A DNA stretch of 64,000 nt from Blautia glucerasea (GCF_020537505.1 NZ_JAJBMO010000003.1:1-64000), one strand, 5' to 3'; shown: positions 28,667 through 38,574, counted from the first letter of the stretch. Translations and numbers: made by a program. The notes: generated from the letters alone by a model not told the origin.

Positions 28667-29305
28667 ATGAGCGACAGAAGAAATAAAAGAGAAAAAGAAC
28701 AGCTTTTTAACATGCCTGAAATTACAAAAATGGAGAAAAAAGCCCTTTCCGGTGCCATGGAGAAGTTAGAAGACAGCAAGCTGAAGAAGGTGCTGATCTG
28801 GGTGTTTGAGATCGTTGTCACACTGATCTTCGCAGCACTGACTTCCATGATGCTGTTCCAGTCTGTGACCATGCAGGAGAGCTCCATGGAGCCGACCCTG
28901 GCGGTGGGCAGCCGCTATTTTGTGAATAAGCTTGCTTATAAGGCATCTTCTCCAAAGAGAGGGGACATTATTGTATTCCGCATAAATGGAAGTGATGATG
29001 CAGCCCTTCATATCCGCCGTGTGATCGGACTTCCTGGGGAAACCATTCAGATTGTAAATGGAAGGATCCTGATCAATGGAGAGACCTATAAGGAGGGCAA
29101 AGACTTCCCGACTATCAACAATCCGGGAATGGCAGCCAATGCCATAACTCTGGAGGCTGGAGAGTATTTTGTCCTGGGAGATAACCGCAACAATAGTGAA
29201 GACAGCCGTTATGGGGACATTGGACGGGTGAATAAGAAATACATAACAGGAAAGCTGTGGTTTCAGATTTCCCCGAAGAAAGACATTGGTCCTTTGGAAA
29301 ACTAA
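28667..29305 (+). CDS. lepB: Signal peptidase I
   Basis: Membrane protease cleaving signal peptides of secreted proteins. The 212-residue protein has a basic cytoplasmic start, one membrane segment (about residues 42-66) and an extracellular catalytic domain. The nucleophile is Ser73 in ESSMEPTL; PKRGDIIVF and GDNRNNSEDSR (boxes C and E) are intact. The box D position that carries the general-base Lys in bacterial enzymes reads HIRRVIGLPG, so Arg117 stands where Lys is expected. The start at 28667 gives a normal length; an upstream in-frame ATG at 28541 is not credible. It is followed by rbgA after 27 bp, a common Firmicutes arrangement. Confidence 0.88.
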   Translation: MSDRRNKREKEQLFNMPEITKMEKKALSGAMEKLEDSKLKKVLIWVFEIVVTLIFAALTSMMLFQSVTMQESSMEPTLAVGSRYFVNKLAYKASSPKRGDIIVFRINGSDDAALHIRRVIGLPGETIQIVNGRILINGETYKEGKDFPTINNPGMAANAITLEAGEYFVLGDNRNNSEDSRYGDIGRVNKKYITGKLWFQISPKKDIGPLEN

Positions 29306-29332
29306 CACTTTATAATAGAAAATGAGGTAAAT

Positions 29333-30172
29333 ATGAACGTACAATGGTATCCTGGTCATATGACCAAAGCGAAAAGACAGATGCAGGAGGACATTAAGCT
29401 GATCGATCTGATCATTGAGCTTGTGGACTCCAGAGTTCCCCTTGCAAGCCGTAACCCAGACATTGACGAGCTTGGCAAAAATAAAGCAAGACTGATCCTT
29501 TTAAATAAATCCGACCTTGGGGATGAACGCCAGAATGAAGCCTGGAAGTCCTATTTTCAGAGCAAAGGATTCTATGTGGTAAAAGTAGATTCCCGCAGCG
29601 GTTCCGGCATGAAGGCCATTCAGGCGGCGATACAGGAAGCCTGCAAAGAGAAAACAGAGCGGGACAGAAGACGAGGAATCAAGAACCGTCCTATCCGCGC
29701 CATGGTAGTAGGAATCCCAAACGTTGGGAAATCTACCTTTATTAATACCTTTGCGGGAAGAGCCTGCGCCAAGACGGGAAACAAGCCTGGTGTGACCAAG
29801 GGCAAACAGTGGATCCGTCTGAATAAGAACGTGGAGCTTCTGGATACACCAGGTATCCTTTGGCCGAAATTTGAGGATGAACAGGTGGGAATGCGCCTTG
29901 CGTACATTGGTTCCATCAAGGATGACATTCTGAATATGGAAGAGCTTGCCCTCACACTGATTGATTTTCTCCGGGAAAAATATGCAGGCGTACTGGAGAA
30001 ACGTTATCAGATCCAGGAAGAGGGAACTTCTGTACAGGTATTAGAGGCTATCGCACGCTCCAGGGGCTGCCTGAAAAAGGGCGAGGAACTGGATTATGCC
30101 AAGGCATCCCTGATCCTGTTTGATGATTTCCGTTCTGGAAAGATCGGAAGGATCACCTTAGAGTGGGTATGA
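29333..30172 (+). CDS. rbgA: Ribosome biogenesis GTPase YlqF/RbgA
   Basis: A circularly permuted GTPase needed for late 50S assembly. In the 279-residue protein the G motifs come in the order G4 (NKSDL), G1 (GIPNVGKST) and G3 (DTPG), with the diagnostic N-terminus NVQWYPGHMTKAKRQM. The C-terminal helical ANTAR-like domain binds the ribosome. The lepB-rbgA-rnhB-yraN order is conserved among Firmicutes. Confidence 0.95.
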   Translation: MNVQWYPGHMTKAKRQMQEDIKLIDLIIELVDSRVPLASRNPDIDELGKNKARLILLNKSDLGDERQNEAWKSYFQSKGFYVVKVDSRSGSGMKAIQAAIQEACKEKTERDRRRGIKNRPIRAMVVGIPNVGKSTFINTFAGRACAKTGNKPGVTKGKQWIRLNKNVELLDTPGILWPKFEDEQVGMRLAYIGSIKDDILNMEELALTLIDFLREKYAGVLEKRYQIQEEGTSVQVLEAIARSRGCLKKGEELDYAKASLILFDDFRSGKIGRITLEWV

Positions 30173-30186
30173 AGAAGGAAAGTAAT

Positions 30187-30942
30187 ATGCAGAAGATCGG
30201 AGAAATAAAGAGCGAGATACAGGCGGCAGAGCCGGAAGAATATGCTGCTCTTTTTGAAAAATACAAAGAAGATACAAGAAGCGGTGTGAGAAAACTTTTA
30301 GAGCAGCTTCATAAGAAAGAGGCTGCCTACGAAAAGGAGCTTCTCCGTACCGAGAAAATGAAGGAATTTGAGCACAAATACGAAGATCTTGGTTATGTTT
30401 GCGGGATCGATGAGGTAGGGCGGGGACCGCTGGCAGGACCGGTGGTTGCAGGTGCAGTTATTTTGCCCAGGGACTGTAAGATTTTATATCTCAATGATTC
30501 CAAGCAGCTAAGCGCAAAAAAAAGAGAAGAATTGTATGATGTGATCATGGAGAATGCAGTGGCGGTAGGAATCGGAATGGCGAGCCCACGGAGAATTGAT
30601 GAGATCAACATTCTTCAGGCTACTTACGAGGCCATGAGAGAAGCCATTGGCAAGCTGGATCCGGTGCCCCAGATCCTTCTTAATGATGCTGTAACCATTC
30701 CCCAGGTGACCATCCCCCAGGTGCCGATCATAAAGGGAGATGCCAAGAGCATTTCCATTGCAGCGGCCAGTATCGTGGCGAAAGTTACAAGGGACCGGAT
30801 GATGGTGGAATATGATAAGCTCATGCCAGAGTATGGGTTTGCGTCAAACAAGGGATACGGTGCTGCGTCTCATATTGAAGCGCTGAAAAAGTATGGACCA
30901 AGCCCTATCCACAGGGCATCTTTCATAAAAAACTTCATATAA
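30187..30942 (+). CDS. rnhB: Ribonuclease HII
   Basis: Removes RNA from RNA-DNA hybrids and single ribonucleotides from DNA. The 251-residue protein has a Firmicutes-type N-terminal helical extension (about 75 residues) before GIDEVGRGPLAGPVVAGAV with the catalytic Asp-Glu; NDSKQL and the later Asp segments follow. A short internal duplication (VTIPQ twice) precedes VPIIKGDAKS. The start at 30187 has AAGAAGGAAAG upstream; GTG 30163 or ATG 30169, overlapping rbgA, are alternatives. Confidence 0.92.
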   Translation: MQKIGEIKSEIQAAEPEEYAALFEKYKEDTRSGVRKLLEQLHKKEAAYEKELLRTEKMKEFEHKYEDLGYVCGIDEVGRGPLAGPVVAGAVILPRDCKILYLNDSKQLSAKKREELYDVIMENAVAVGIGMASPRRIDEINILQATYEAMREAIGKLDPVPQILLNDAVTIPQVTIPQVPIIKGDAKSISIAAASIVAKVTRDRMMVEYDKLMPEYGFASNKGYGAASHIEALKKYGPSPIHRASFIKNFI

Positions 30943-31030
30943 GAGAAAAACTGGCGGCTATTTTGGAACAGCATAAGCCAGGAGCATGAATATACAAAAG
31001 CTACCTACATAGAAAGAGTCTGGAGTTTAA

Positions 31031-31393
31031 ATGGAAGTAAACAAGCGAAAAGTAGGTGCTTTTTATGAAGGACTGGCAGCGGATTATCTGATCTCCCAGG
31101 GCGTGATGATCCTGGAACGGAATTACCGCAACAGGCTGGGAGAAATCGATCTGATCGGAATGACGGCTGATGGCTGGCTGATCTTTGTGGAGGTCAAATA
31201 CAGAAGCTCAGAATATTCCGGGAATCCGTTGGCAGCAGTGGATAGCAAAAAGCAGTGGGTGATCTCCAGGGTTGCTGTGGAGTATTTGAAGAACCGTTAC
31301 AGGAGTATGGATGTGAGGTGCCGGTTTGATGTGGTGGGGATCGAAAGGGATGAAATCTGCTGGGTGAAGAATGCTTTTGATTTTTGCAGTTAA
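31031..31393 (+). CDS. yraN: UPF0102 family protein YraN
   Basis: A 120-residue protein with the endonuclease-like fold of the YraN family: GAFYEGLAADYLISQG, RNRLGEIDLIG and the FVEVKYR motif, with the Asp-Glu-x-Lys arrangement of restriction-type nucleases. Function is not established. It sits after rnhB as in many bacteria, which suggests a DNA repair or processing role. Confidence 0.88.
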   Translation: MEVNKRKVGAFYEGLAADYLISQGVMILERNYRNRLGEIDLIGMTADGWLIFVEVKYRSSEYSGNPLAAVDSKKQWVISRVAVEYLKNRYRSMDVRCRFDVVGIERDEICWVKNAFDFCS

Positions 31394-31496
31394 ATCGGAA
31401 GTTGACATACCTTCAGGCTCATTTTGGGCAATCTGTACTTCAATTTGCCAGGAAAATTTCAAATGTGTGCCTGGGAGAAGAAATTAGGAGAACAAG

Positions 31497-32357
31497 ATGG
31501 ATATAAAATGGCATGATAAAAATAAACCGCATATGCAGGTAAGAAAATCTGGTGAAGTGACTTATCTTACCTATCCCTCCTTTGAACAGTTTCCAGACAT
31601 TGTGCACTGCTTCAGCACAAGGCTGGGAGGTGTAAGCGAGGGGATTTTCGCATCCATGAACCTTAGCTTTACCAGAGGGGATGAGGAAGCTGCGGTGAAA
31701 GAGAATTATCGGAGACTCGGTGAAGCGGTGGGCTTTTTTGTGGAGGATATTGTCACATCTGACCAGACACATACTGCCAATGTACGGTTGGTGGGGGCAG
31801 AAGACCGGGGGAATGGAGTGATGCGCCCAAGATCTTATCAGGATGTGGACGGAATGATCACCAATGTTCCCGGAGTCGTATTGTGTACCTTTTATGCGGA
31901 CTGTGTACCTTTGTATTTCGTAGATCCGGTTCATAAAGCAATCGGGCTGTCCCACTCTGGATGGAGGGGAACCGTAGGGAAAATAGGTAAAGTGACCATA
32001 GAAAAAATGAAAGCGCAGTTTGGCTCAGCTCCTGAGGATATTTTTACCGCCATTGGGCCTTCTATCTGTCAGGATTGTTATGAGGTAAGCGAAGATGTGA
32101 TCCTGGAATTTCAGAGCACATTTGATAAAAAATATTGGGAAAGCCTTTTTTATCAAAAGGAGAATGGCAGGTATCAGCTAAATCTCTGGGAGGCAAACCG
32201 GATTATTTTTCTGGAAGCAGGAATTAAAGAAGAACATATTTCCATGCCGGGAATCTGTACCTGCTGTAATCCGGACTTTCTCTTTTCCCACAGGGCAACC
32301 CATGGCAAAAGGGGGAATCTGGCAGCTTTTCTTGGAATCCGCCGGGAAGCGAGATAG
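31497..32357 (+). CDS. pgeF: Laccase-domain protein, YfiH/PgeF family
   Basis: A 286-residue protein of the multicopper-oxidase-like family once called polyphenol oxidase. Members correct mis-incorporated residues in peptidoglycan precursors or act on purine nucleosides. Metal-site motifs are present in order: HCFSTRLGGVS, SDQTHTANV, YADCVPLYFVD, HSGWRGTVG, and CTCCNPDFLFSHR at the C-terminus. A terminator shared with the convergent prs follows. Confidence 0.88.
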   Translation: MDIKWHDKNKPHMQVRKSGEVTYLTYPSFEQFPDIVHCFSTRLGGVSEGIFASMNLSFTRGDEEAAVKENYRRLGEAVGFFVEDIVTSDQTHTANVRLVGAEDRGNGVMRPRSYQDVDGMITNVPGVVLCTFYADCVPLYFVDPVHKAIGLSHSGWRGTVGKIGKVTIEKMKAQFGSAPEDIFTAIGPSICQDCYEVSEDVILEFQSTFDKKYWESLFYQKENGRYQLNLWEANRIIFLEAGIKEEHISMPGICTCCNPDFLFSHRATHGKRGNLAAFLGIRREAR

Positions 32358-32375
32358 GGTATACTTGTAAATAGA

Positions 32376-32422
32376 AAGAAGCCCTGTACCACAAAATGAG
32401 ATGTGGCACAGGGCTTCTTCTT
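32376..32422. terminator. Bidirectional terminator
   Basis: A 16-bp stem (32378-32393 with 32401-32416, one mismatch) with T-rich flanks on both strands, between pgeF and prs. Confidence 0.85.
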
Positions 32423-32450
32423 GCGTATACGACAAACAGTTTTTGATGCT

Positions 32451-33623
32451 TTATTCCTGATTTACACGTTTCATCAGATCCATGATCTTCTCGTTGCTGG
32501 AACGGACTTTCTCAACGGAAACGTCGTGGTTGATGATATCCATAATACTTGCAAGATATTTACTCATATTGGCCTCTACGTAGTAAGGTCTGGTGAGGAG
32601 ATCCGGAATACGGTAGTTCAGGTTAGTGGTGATAACCTTGTCAATCCAGCCTTTCTCATAGTAGGCATCAAATTTATCCATGCCTTCTGTGAACAGACCA
32701 TAGGTGGTGCAGATGAATACACGGTTCGCATGGCGTTCTTTGATCTGTTTGGCAACATCAAGCATACTTTCGCCAGAAGAAATCATATCATCAATGATAA
32801 CAACATCCTTGCCCTCTACAGAGTCCCCGAGGAATTCGTGGGCAACAATTGGGTTCTTGCCATTTACAACGGTAGAGTAGTCACGTCTCTTATAGAACAT
32901 ACCCATATCAACACCCAGAATGTTGGAAAAATAAACGGCTCTGGACATAGCGCCTTCATCCGGGCTGATGATCATAAGATGGTCATTATCAACCTGGAAA
33001 TTGTCAACACTCTTTACCAGTGCTTTCAGGAACTGATAAGTGGGGAAGAAGTTGTCAAAACCGTTTAACGGAATGGAGTTCTGTACACGGGGATCATGAG
33101 CGTCAAAGGTGATGATGTTGGATACGCCCATATCGCTTAATTCCCGGAGTGCCAGTGCACAGTCCAGGGATTCTCTCTTCTTACGTCTGTGCTGACGTCC
33201 TTCATAAAGGAATGGCATGATCACATTGATACGGTGTGCTTTACCTGTAGCTGCGGAAATGATTCTCTTCAGGTCCTGGAAATGGTTGTCAGGAGACATA
33301 TGATTCTCGTGACCGCAGACAGTGTATGTGGAACTGTAGTTGGTAACGTCTACCATAATATAAAGATCGGTTCCTCGAACAGATTCCTTAATGATACCTT
33401 TACCTTCACCGGTACCAAAACGTGGGCACTCACACTCTACAATGAAAGTATCCTCGCTGTAACCCTGGGGAATGTTTTCAAGACCCTTCTTCTCTACAAG
33501 TTCCTTACGGAATTTTACCAGGTTTCTGTCTACCTCCTCTGCAAGCTCGCGGCAGCCTTCCAGAGCAGCGATACGAATAGGTGCGACAGGCATAGATTTC
33601 TCAAGTAATTCTATGTTCGGCAT
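32451..33623 (-). CDS. prs: Ribose-phosphate pyrophosphokinase, long form
   Basis: Makes PRPP from ribose 5-phosphate and ATP for nucleotide, His and Trp synthesis. The PRPP-binding loop VVIIDDMISSGESM, FDAHDPRVQNSI and SPDEGAMSRA are clear. At 390 residues it is about 75 longer than the classical enzyme: an N-terminal extension and an insert around DVTNYSSTYTVCGH make it a divergent lineage. The catalytic flexible loop reads FYKRRDYS. The start at 33623 follows AGGAGGAA; an upstream in-frame ATG at 33671 has no such site. Confidence 0.9.
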   Translation of the reverse strand: MPNIELLEKSMPVAPIRIAALEGCRELAEEVDRNLVKFRKELVEKKGLENIPQGYSEDTFIVECECPRFGTGEGKGIIKESVRGTDLYIMVDVTNYSSTYTVCGHENHMSPDNHFQDLKRIISAATGKAHRINVIMPFLYEGRQHRRKKRESLDCALALRELSDMGVSNIITFDAHDPRVQNSIPLNGFDNFFPTYQFLKALVKSVDNFQVDNDHLMIISPDEGAMSRAVYFSNILGVDMGMFYKRRDYSTVVNGKNPIVAHEFLGDSVEGKDVVIIDDMISSGESMLDVAKQIKERHANRVFICTTYGLFTEGMDKFDAYYEKGWIDKVITTNLNYRIPDLLTRPYYVEANMSKYLASIMDIINHDVSVEKVRSSNEKIMDLMKRVNQE

Positions 33624-33665
33624 GATATTCCTCCTAAGTAGTATGCTAATTGTCGATTGGAAAAT

Positions 33666-33702
33666 CTGCAAAAATGGGGACTAGTGTCCTTTACCTTTGC
33701 AG
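33666..33702 (-). promoter_or_regulatory. Hairpin in the prs 5' UTR
   Basis: CTGCAAA/TTTGCAG arms enclose a second stem (GGGAC/GTCCT). The leader RNA of prs folds strongly here; no terminator T run, so a control role is only possible. Confidence 0.4.
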
Positions 33703-33716
33703 ACCTCTACTTTATA

Positions 33717-33745
33717 TTTATAACATTTGCCCTAAATGACGTCAA
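33717..33745 (-). promoter_or_regulatory. prs promoter
   Basis: On the minus strand TTGACG (33745-33740) and TATAAA (33722-33717) with a 17-bp spacer. Confidence 0.7.
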
Positions 33746-33984
33746 GGAATTTATTGATTTTTACTTGAAAAAATGCCTGGATAGGGCAATGATGTGAAAT
33801 TTTTTGTTGTGTTTTTGGAGAAAACTTGTTATAGTAAAAATAATGGTTTTATTATGCTATGCCAGAAATTGGTGATCTGAGGTACCTTACTGCAGGCGGC
33901 TGATTTTCCTGTGAGGGAATGCCTGCGTATGCGGCTGTTGTCTGCTTTTGCGAAAAGGATCTGGCAGATCATAGTTGAAATTGT
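33746..33984 (+). promoter_or_regulatory. Structured leader before the radical SAM gene
   Basis: A weak promoter is possible near 33806-33835 (TATAGT at 33830). Downstream, GCAGGC (33891-33896) pairs with GCCTGC (33920-33925), extended inward. No terminator T run and no recognisable riboswitch motif were seen. Confidence 0.35.
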
Positions 33985-35382
33985 ATGGAGAAAAATGTGA
34001 AGAAACAAAATAAACATGTGATTGCAATTGTGCAGGATGGAAGTATTGCGCAGGAGCTTGAACTTCAGCCGGGGGATGTGCTGCTTACCGTGAATGGTCA
34101 GCCGGTGGAGGATATATTTGATTACCGCTATCTGATGAATGAAGAATATGTGGTTTTGGAAGTGGAGAAGCCAAATGGAGAGATCTGGGAGCTTGAGGTG
34201 GAGAAGGAATACGAGGAAGACCTTGGGATTACCTTTGAGAAGGATCTGATGGATGACTACCGTTCCTGTTCTAACCACTGTATTTTCTGTTTTATTGATC
34301 AGATGCCGCCTGGGATGAGAGATACGCTTTATTTTAAGGATGATGATTCCCGTTTGTCTTTTATCCAGGGGAACTATGTAACCCTGACCAATATGAGTGA
34401 TCATGATATAGACAGGATCATCCGCTATCATCTGGAGCCGATCAATATTTCCATCCAGACCATGAATCCGGATCTGAGATGTAAAATGCTTCATAACCGC
34501 TTTGCAGGGGACGCTTTGAAAAAGCTTCAGAAGCTTTATGACGCGGGGATTACCATGAATGGGCAGATCGTTTTGTGCAAGGGCGTCAATGACGGAAAGG
34601 AACTGGATGACAGTATCCGGAAAATGGCAGCTTATGCGCCAGTGCTTCAGAGCGTTTCCGTGGTTCCTGTTGGCTTGACGAAATTCCGTAAAGGCTTATA
34701 TCCGATGGAACAATTTAAAAAGGAAGATGCATTAGAGGTTCTGGAAATCATTCATTCCTGGCAGCAAAAGATGATGGACAAATATGGGATCCATTTTATC
34801 CATGCTTCTGATGAATGGTACATTCTGGCAGAGAAGGAACTGCCAGGGGAGGAATCCTACGATGGTTATCTCCAGCTGGAAAATGGTGTAGGAATGCTTC
34901 GGCTTCTTGGGGAAGAAGTGAAGGAAGCGCTTGCTGACCGGGTGGGAGATGACCGCAAAATAAAAGCAGTCAGCGCCACAGGTGCATTGGCGGCACCATT
35001 TATTCAGAAATACATGGGGATGATCCGGGAGAAATTCCCAAATGTAGAAGTGGATGTGGTTTCCATCCGAAATGAATTTTTCGGTGAGACTATCACCGTA
35101 TCCGGACTGATCACAGGACAGGACCTGATCCGGCAGCTAAGTGGCAAAGACCTTGGAGAGAAACTTTTGCTTCCCTGCAATATGCTGAAAAATGAAGAAG
35201 ATATTTTCCTGGATGATATCTCCGTGGAGAAGCTATCCAGGAAACTGAATACAGAGATTGTAATTGTGGATGAAGGCGGTGCGGATCTGGTATCTGCAGT
35301 TCTTGATCCGCCCACACAAAAGAAACAGAAAAGGAGACAAATGTATGAGCAAACCGGTAGTAGCAATTGTGGGCAGGCCTAA
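33985..35382 (+). CDS. PDZ-radical SAM protein of the DUF512 family
   Basis: A 465-residue protein with three parts. An N-terminal PDZ-like domain ([25 protein letters not shown]) comes first. A radical SAM core follows, whose three cysteines in CSNHCIFCF are C-x3-C-x2-C and would hold a 4Fe-4S cluster. The C-terminal DUF512 region runs to about residue 445. Function is unknown; the family is widespread in Clostridia and often stands beside der. Its 3' end overlaps der by 38 bp. The ATG at 33985 has no clear ribosome binding site; a GTG at 33997 behind GGAG is an alternative. Confidence 0.85.
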   Translation: MEKNVKKQNKHVIAIVQDGSIAQELELQPGDVLLTVNGQPVEDIFDYRYLMNEEYVVLEVEKPNGEIWELEVEKEYEEDLGITFEKDLMDDYRSCSNHCIFCFIDQMPPGMRDTLYFKDDDSRLSFIQGNYVTLTNMSDHDIDRIIRYHLEPINISIQTMNPDLRCKMLHNRFAGDALKKLQKLYDAGITMNGQIVLCKGVNDGKELDDSIRKMAAYAPVLQSVSVVPVGLTKFRKGLYPMEQFKKEDALEVLEIIHSWQQKMMDKYGIHFIHASDEWYILAEKELPGEESYDGYLQLENGVGMLRLLGEEVKEALADRVGDDRKIKAVSATGALAAPFIQKYMGMIREKFPNVEVDVVSIRNEFFGETITVSGLITGQDLIRQLSGKDLGEKLLLPCNMLKNEEDIFLDDISVEKLSRKLNTEIVIVDEGGADLVSAVLDPPTQKKQKRRQMYEQTGSSNCGQA

Positions 35383-36670
35383 TGTAGGAAAATCCACATT
35401 GTTTAATGTGCTGGCGGGAGATAAAATTTCCATTGTAAAAGATACGCCAGGTGTAACCAGAGACAGAATTTATGCAGATGTGTCATGGCTGGACAATGAT
35501 TTTACCCTGATCGATACAGGCGGTATTGAGCCTGACAGCGGGGATATCATTCTTTCCCAGATGAGAGAGCAGGCACAGATCGCCATTGACACTGCAGATG
35601 TTATTATTTTTATCACAGATGTACACCAGGGACTTGTAGACTCTGATTCCAAGGTGGCAGACATGCTCCGCCGCAGCGGTAAGCCAGTGGTTTTGGCGGT
35701 AAATAAAGTGGACAGCATCCAGAAATATATGATGGATGTTTATGAATTTTATAATCTGGGAATCGGGGAACCATTTGCCATTTCTGCTGCGAACAGACAG
35801 GGACTTGGAGACATGCTGGACGAAGTTGTAAAGCATTTTCCCGAGGATGCAGGTGAGGACGAGGATTCCGATATTCCGAAAATCGCCATTGTTGGTAAAC
35901 CAAACGTGGGTAAGTCATCCCTGATCAACAAACTTCTTGGTGAGGACCGTGTGATCGTTTCCGACATTGCAGGTACTACCCGTGACGCGGTGGATACCAA
36001 GGTTACCTGGAATGAGAAGGATTATATCTTTATTGATACAGCAGGACTTCGCCGTAAGGCAAAGGTAAAAGAAGAAATCGAGCGTTTCAGTGTGATCCGT
36101 ACAGTAACAGCGGTAGACCGCGCTGATGTTGTGGTTGTAATGATTGATGCAGCAGAAGGTGTGACCGAGCAGGATGCCAAGATTGCAGGAATCGCCCATG
36201 AAAAAGGCAAGGGTGTGATCATTGCCGTAAATAAATGGGATGCCATTGAGAAGAACGACAAGACTATTTACAAGCATACCAACCGGATCCGTGAGGTGCT
36301 TTCCTTTATGCCGTATGCAGAAATCGTCTTTATTTCTGCAAAGACCGGGCTGCGTATTTCCAGAATGTTTGAGACCCTGGATGCGGTGATTGAAAACCAG
36401 ACTATGCGTATCCAGACGGGCGTGCTTAACGAGATCCTGGCAGAAGCAGTTGCCATGCAGCAGCCGCCGTCTGACAGAGGCCGCCGTCTGAAGATTTTCT
36501 ATATGACACAGGTTGCGGTAAAGCCACCTACATTTGTAATCTTTGTCAATGACAAGGAACTTATGCATTTCTCTTATACCAGATATCTGGAGAACAAGAT
36601 CCGTGACGCCTTTGATTTTGGCGGTACACCGCTGAAATTCATTGTAAGAGAGCGCGGAGAGAAGGAATAA
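35345..36670 (+). CDS. der: Ribosome biogenesis GTPase Der (EngA)
   Basis: Essential double-GTPase for 50S assembly. The 441-residue protein has two tandem G domains ([12 protein letters not shown] and [12 protein letters not shown], each with its own DTGG/DTAG and NKVD/NKWD motifs) and a C-terminal KH-like domain. The start at 35345 follows AAGGAGA and lies inside the end of the preceding radical SAM gene, so the two are coupled. plsY follows after 2 bp. Confidence 0.97.
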   Translation: MSKPVVAIVGRPNVGKSTLFNVLAGDKISIVKDTPGVTRDRIYADVSWLDNDFTLIDTGGIEPDSGDIILSQMREQAQIAIDTADVIIFITDVHQGLVDSDSKVADMLRRSGKPVVLAVNKVDSIQKYMMDVYEFYNLGIGEPFAISAANRQGLGDMLDEVVKHFPEDAGEDEDSDIPKIAIVGKPNVGKSSLINKLLGEDRVIVSDIAGTTRDAVDTKVTWNEKDYIFIDTAGLRRKAKVKEEIERFSVIRTVTAVDRADVVVVMIDAAEGVTEQDAKIAGIAHEKGKGVIIAVNKWDAIEKNDKTIYKHTNRIREVLSFMPYAEIVFISAKTGLRISRMFETLDAVIENQTMRIQTGVLNEILAEAVAMQQPPSDRGRRLKIFYMTQVAVKPPTFVIFVNDKELMHFSYTRYLENKIRDAFDFGGTPLKFIVRERGEKE

Positions 36671-36672
36671 AA

Positions 36673-37320
36673 ATGGAACGTATTATTTGTCTGGCAATCG
36701 GATATGTGTTTGGCATGTTCCAGACTTCTTATATCATTGGAAAAGTACATCACATGGACATCCGTCAGTATGGAAGCGGTAATGCAGGAACTACAAATGC
36801 TCTTCGTACCCTGGGTAAAAAGGCCGGAGCGATGACCCTGATCGGGGATATGCTGAAATGTGTGATCGCCATTCTGGTGGTGGACGCAGTTTTCAAAAAT
36901 GATTATGGGGAGATCCTTCCGCTGCTTGGCATGTACACGGCGGCCGGCTGCGTGCTTGGACATAATTTTCCTTTTTATCTCGGTTTTCGGGGGGGAAAGG
37001 GAATCGCAGCTTCCGCGGGAATGCTGCTGGCTATGGACTGGAGAGTGTTTTTGATCTGCGCTGTGGTCTTTACCGGACTTGTGGCGATCACCCGTTATGT
37101 GTCATTGGGCTCAATAGCGGCTTATGTAGGGGCATTGATCTGTTTTATCGCGTTTGGTGCAGCTGGAAGCTACGGGATGGATCTGTCCCATACAGTGGAG
37201 ATGGACGTGATCATGGGGCTGATGACAGTGCTTGCAATATATAGGCACAGAGCAAATATTTCCCGCCTTTTAAAGGGAACAGAGAATAAACTGGGAGCAG
37301 CGAAGACTACATCTAAATAA
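36673..37320 (+). CDS. plsY: Acyl-phosphate:glycerol-3-phosphate acyltransferase
   Basis: Membrane enzyme of the first phospholipid acylation step, using acyl phosphate. The 215-residue protein has several membrane helices and the three cytoplasmic family motifs: SGNAGTTNALRTLG (motif 1), GHNFPFYLGFRGGKGIA (motif 2) and the RYVSLGSI region. The neighbour gpsA supplies the glycerol 3-phosphate. Confidence 0.94.
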   Translation: MERIICLAIGYVFGMFQTSYIIGKVHHMDIRQYGSGNAGTTNALRTLGKKAGAMTLIGDMLKCVIAILVVDAVFKNDYGEILPLLGMYTAAGCVLGHNFPFYLGFRGGKGIAASAGMLLAMDWRVFLICAVVFTGLVAITRYVSLGSIAAYVGALICFIAFGAAGSYGMDLSHTVEMDVIMGLMTVLAIYRHRANISRLLKGTENKLGAAKTTSK

Positions 37321-37335
37321 GGACGAGGTGATGAA

Positions 37336-38337
37336 ATGGCAAAAATCAGTGTAATGGGAACTGGAAGCTGGGGGACTGCACTTGCAATCCTACTTCACAA
37401 CAATGGCCATCAGGTTATGCTGTGGTCTGCACATCCGGAAAAGGCCATCAGTCTGAATGAGACAAGAGAGGATCCCAAAAAACTTCCTGGAATTAAAATT
37501 CCGGAAGGTATTGTAATAACGGGGGATGAGAAGGCAGCCCTTGATTCACCGGATGTGGCTGTATTTGCATCTCCGTCTGCCTATATGCGTGAGATCAGCA
37601 GAAGACTTTCCCCACTGGTACGCCAGGACCAGATCATTGTAAATGTGGCAAAAGGTGTGGAAGAGAAGACCCTTATGCCGGTGTGCGATATTATCAAGGA
37701 AGAAATCCCACAGGCAGATGTGTGTGTGCTTTCAGGTCCAAGCCATGCGGAGGAGGTAAGCCGCGGCCTGCCTACCACCTGTGTGGTCAGTGCTAAGAAA
37801 AAGGAGACGGCCGAATATCTTCAGGGCCTTTTTATGAGCCCGGTTTTCCGCGTTTATACAACACCGGATATGCTTGGGGTGGAACTTGGCGGTGCCCTTA
37901 AGAATGTGATCGCCCTGGCAGCTGGTACTGCAGATGGCCTTGGATATGGAGATAATACCAAGGCGGCGCTGATCACAAGAGGAATTGCAGAGATGGCAAG
38001 ACTTGGCAGAAAGATGGGAGCCAAACTGGAAACCTTTGCCGGACTTTCCGGGATTGGGGATCTGATCGTTACCTGTGCCAGCGTGCACAGCCGCAACAGA
38101 CGCGCCGGTTACCTGATGGGACAGGGCTACACCATGCAGCAGGCTATGGATGAGGTGCAGATGGTTGTGGAAGGTGTTTATTCCGCAAAGGCTGCCAAAG
38201 CACTGGCTGAGAAATACGATGTGGAAATGCCGATCATTATGGAAGTAAATAAGCTTCTGTTCGAAAACAAACCTGCATCTGAAGCTGTGAAGGATCTGAT
38301 GCAGAGAGAGAAGCAGGGAGAGATTTCCTGGGAATGA
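37336..38337 (+). CDS. gpsA: Glycerol-3-phosphate dehydrogenase [NAD(P)+]
   Basis: Reduces dihydroxyacetone phosphate to glycerol 3-phosphate for lipid synthesis. At 333 residues it has the Rossmann motif GTGSWGTALA, the SGPSHAEEV segment, the catalytic Lys in GGALKNVIALAAG and the C-terminal LSGIGDLIVTC. It is the last gene of der-plsY-gpsA and is followed by a terminator. Confidence 0.96.
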   Translation: MAKISVMGTGSWGTALAILLHNNGHQVMLWSAHPEKAISLNETREDPKKLPGIKIPEGIVITGDEKAALDSPDVAVFASPSAYMREISRRLSPLVRQDQIIVNVAKGVEEKTLMPVCDIIKEEIPQADVCVLSGPSHAEEVSRGLPTTCVVSAKKKETAEYLQGLFMSPVFRVYTTPDMLGVELGGALKNVIALAAGTADGLGYGDNTKAALITRGIAEMARLGRKMGAKLETFAGLSGIGDLIVTCASVHSRNRRAGYLMGQGYTMQQAMDEVQMVVEGVYSAKAAKALAEKYDVEMPIIMEVNKLLFENKPASEAVKDLMQREKQGEISWE

Positions 38338-38380
38338 ACGGTTCCTTATGACGAAGCAGTTTATAGTAGGAAAAATATAG

Positions 38381-38450
38381 AAAAGCTGGAAACTTTTTTA
38401 GATTGAGGTGCTCCCTCAATTATTAGAAGAAGTTTCCGGCTTTTTATTTT
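38381..38450 (+). terminator. Terminator after gpsA
   Basis: AGCTGGAAACTT pairs with AAGTTTCCGGCT around an inner hairpin (ATTGAGG/CCTCAAT region), followed by a T run. Confidence 0.8.
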
Positions 38451-38574
38451 TATGAACAACGAACCAAAGTACATGCTTACATGAGAAATTGGCGACTGCC
38501 ATCATAACGAGCGAAACTCGCAGGGTATATTTTGCCTCGTTTACCTAAAAGATATAGATGAAAGAGATAAGACA

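Noticed and set aside
32403..33068. Plus-strand ORF opposite prs
   Set aside because: Complementary to conserved prs sequence and starts inside the bidirectional terminator.
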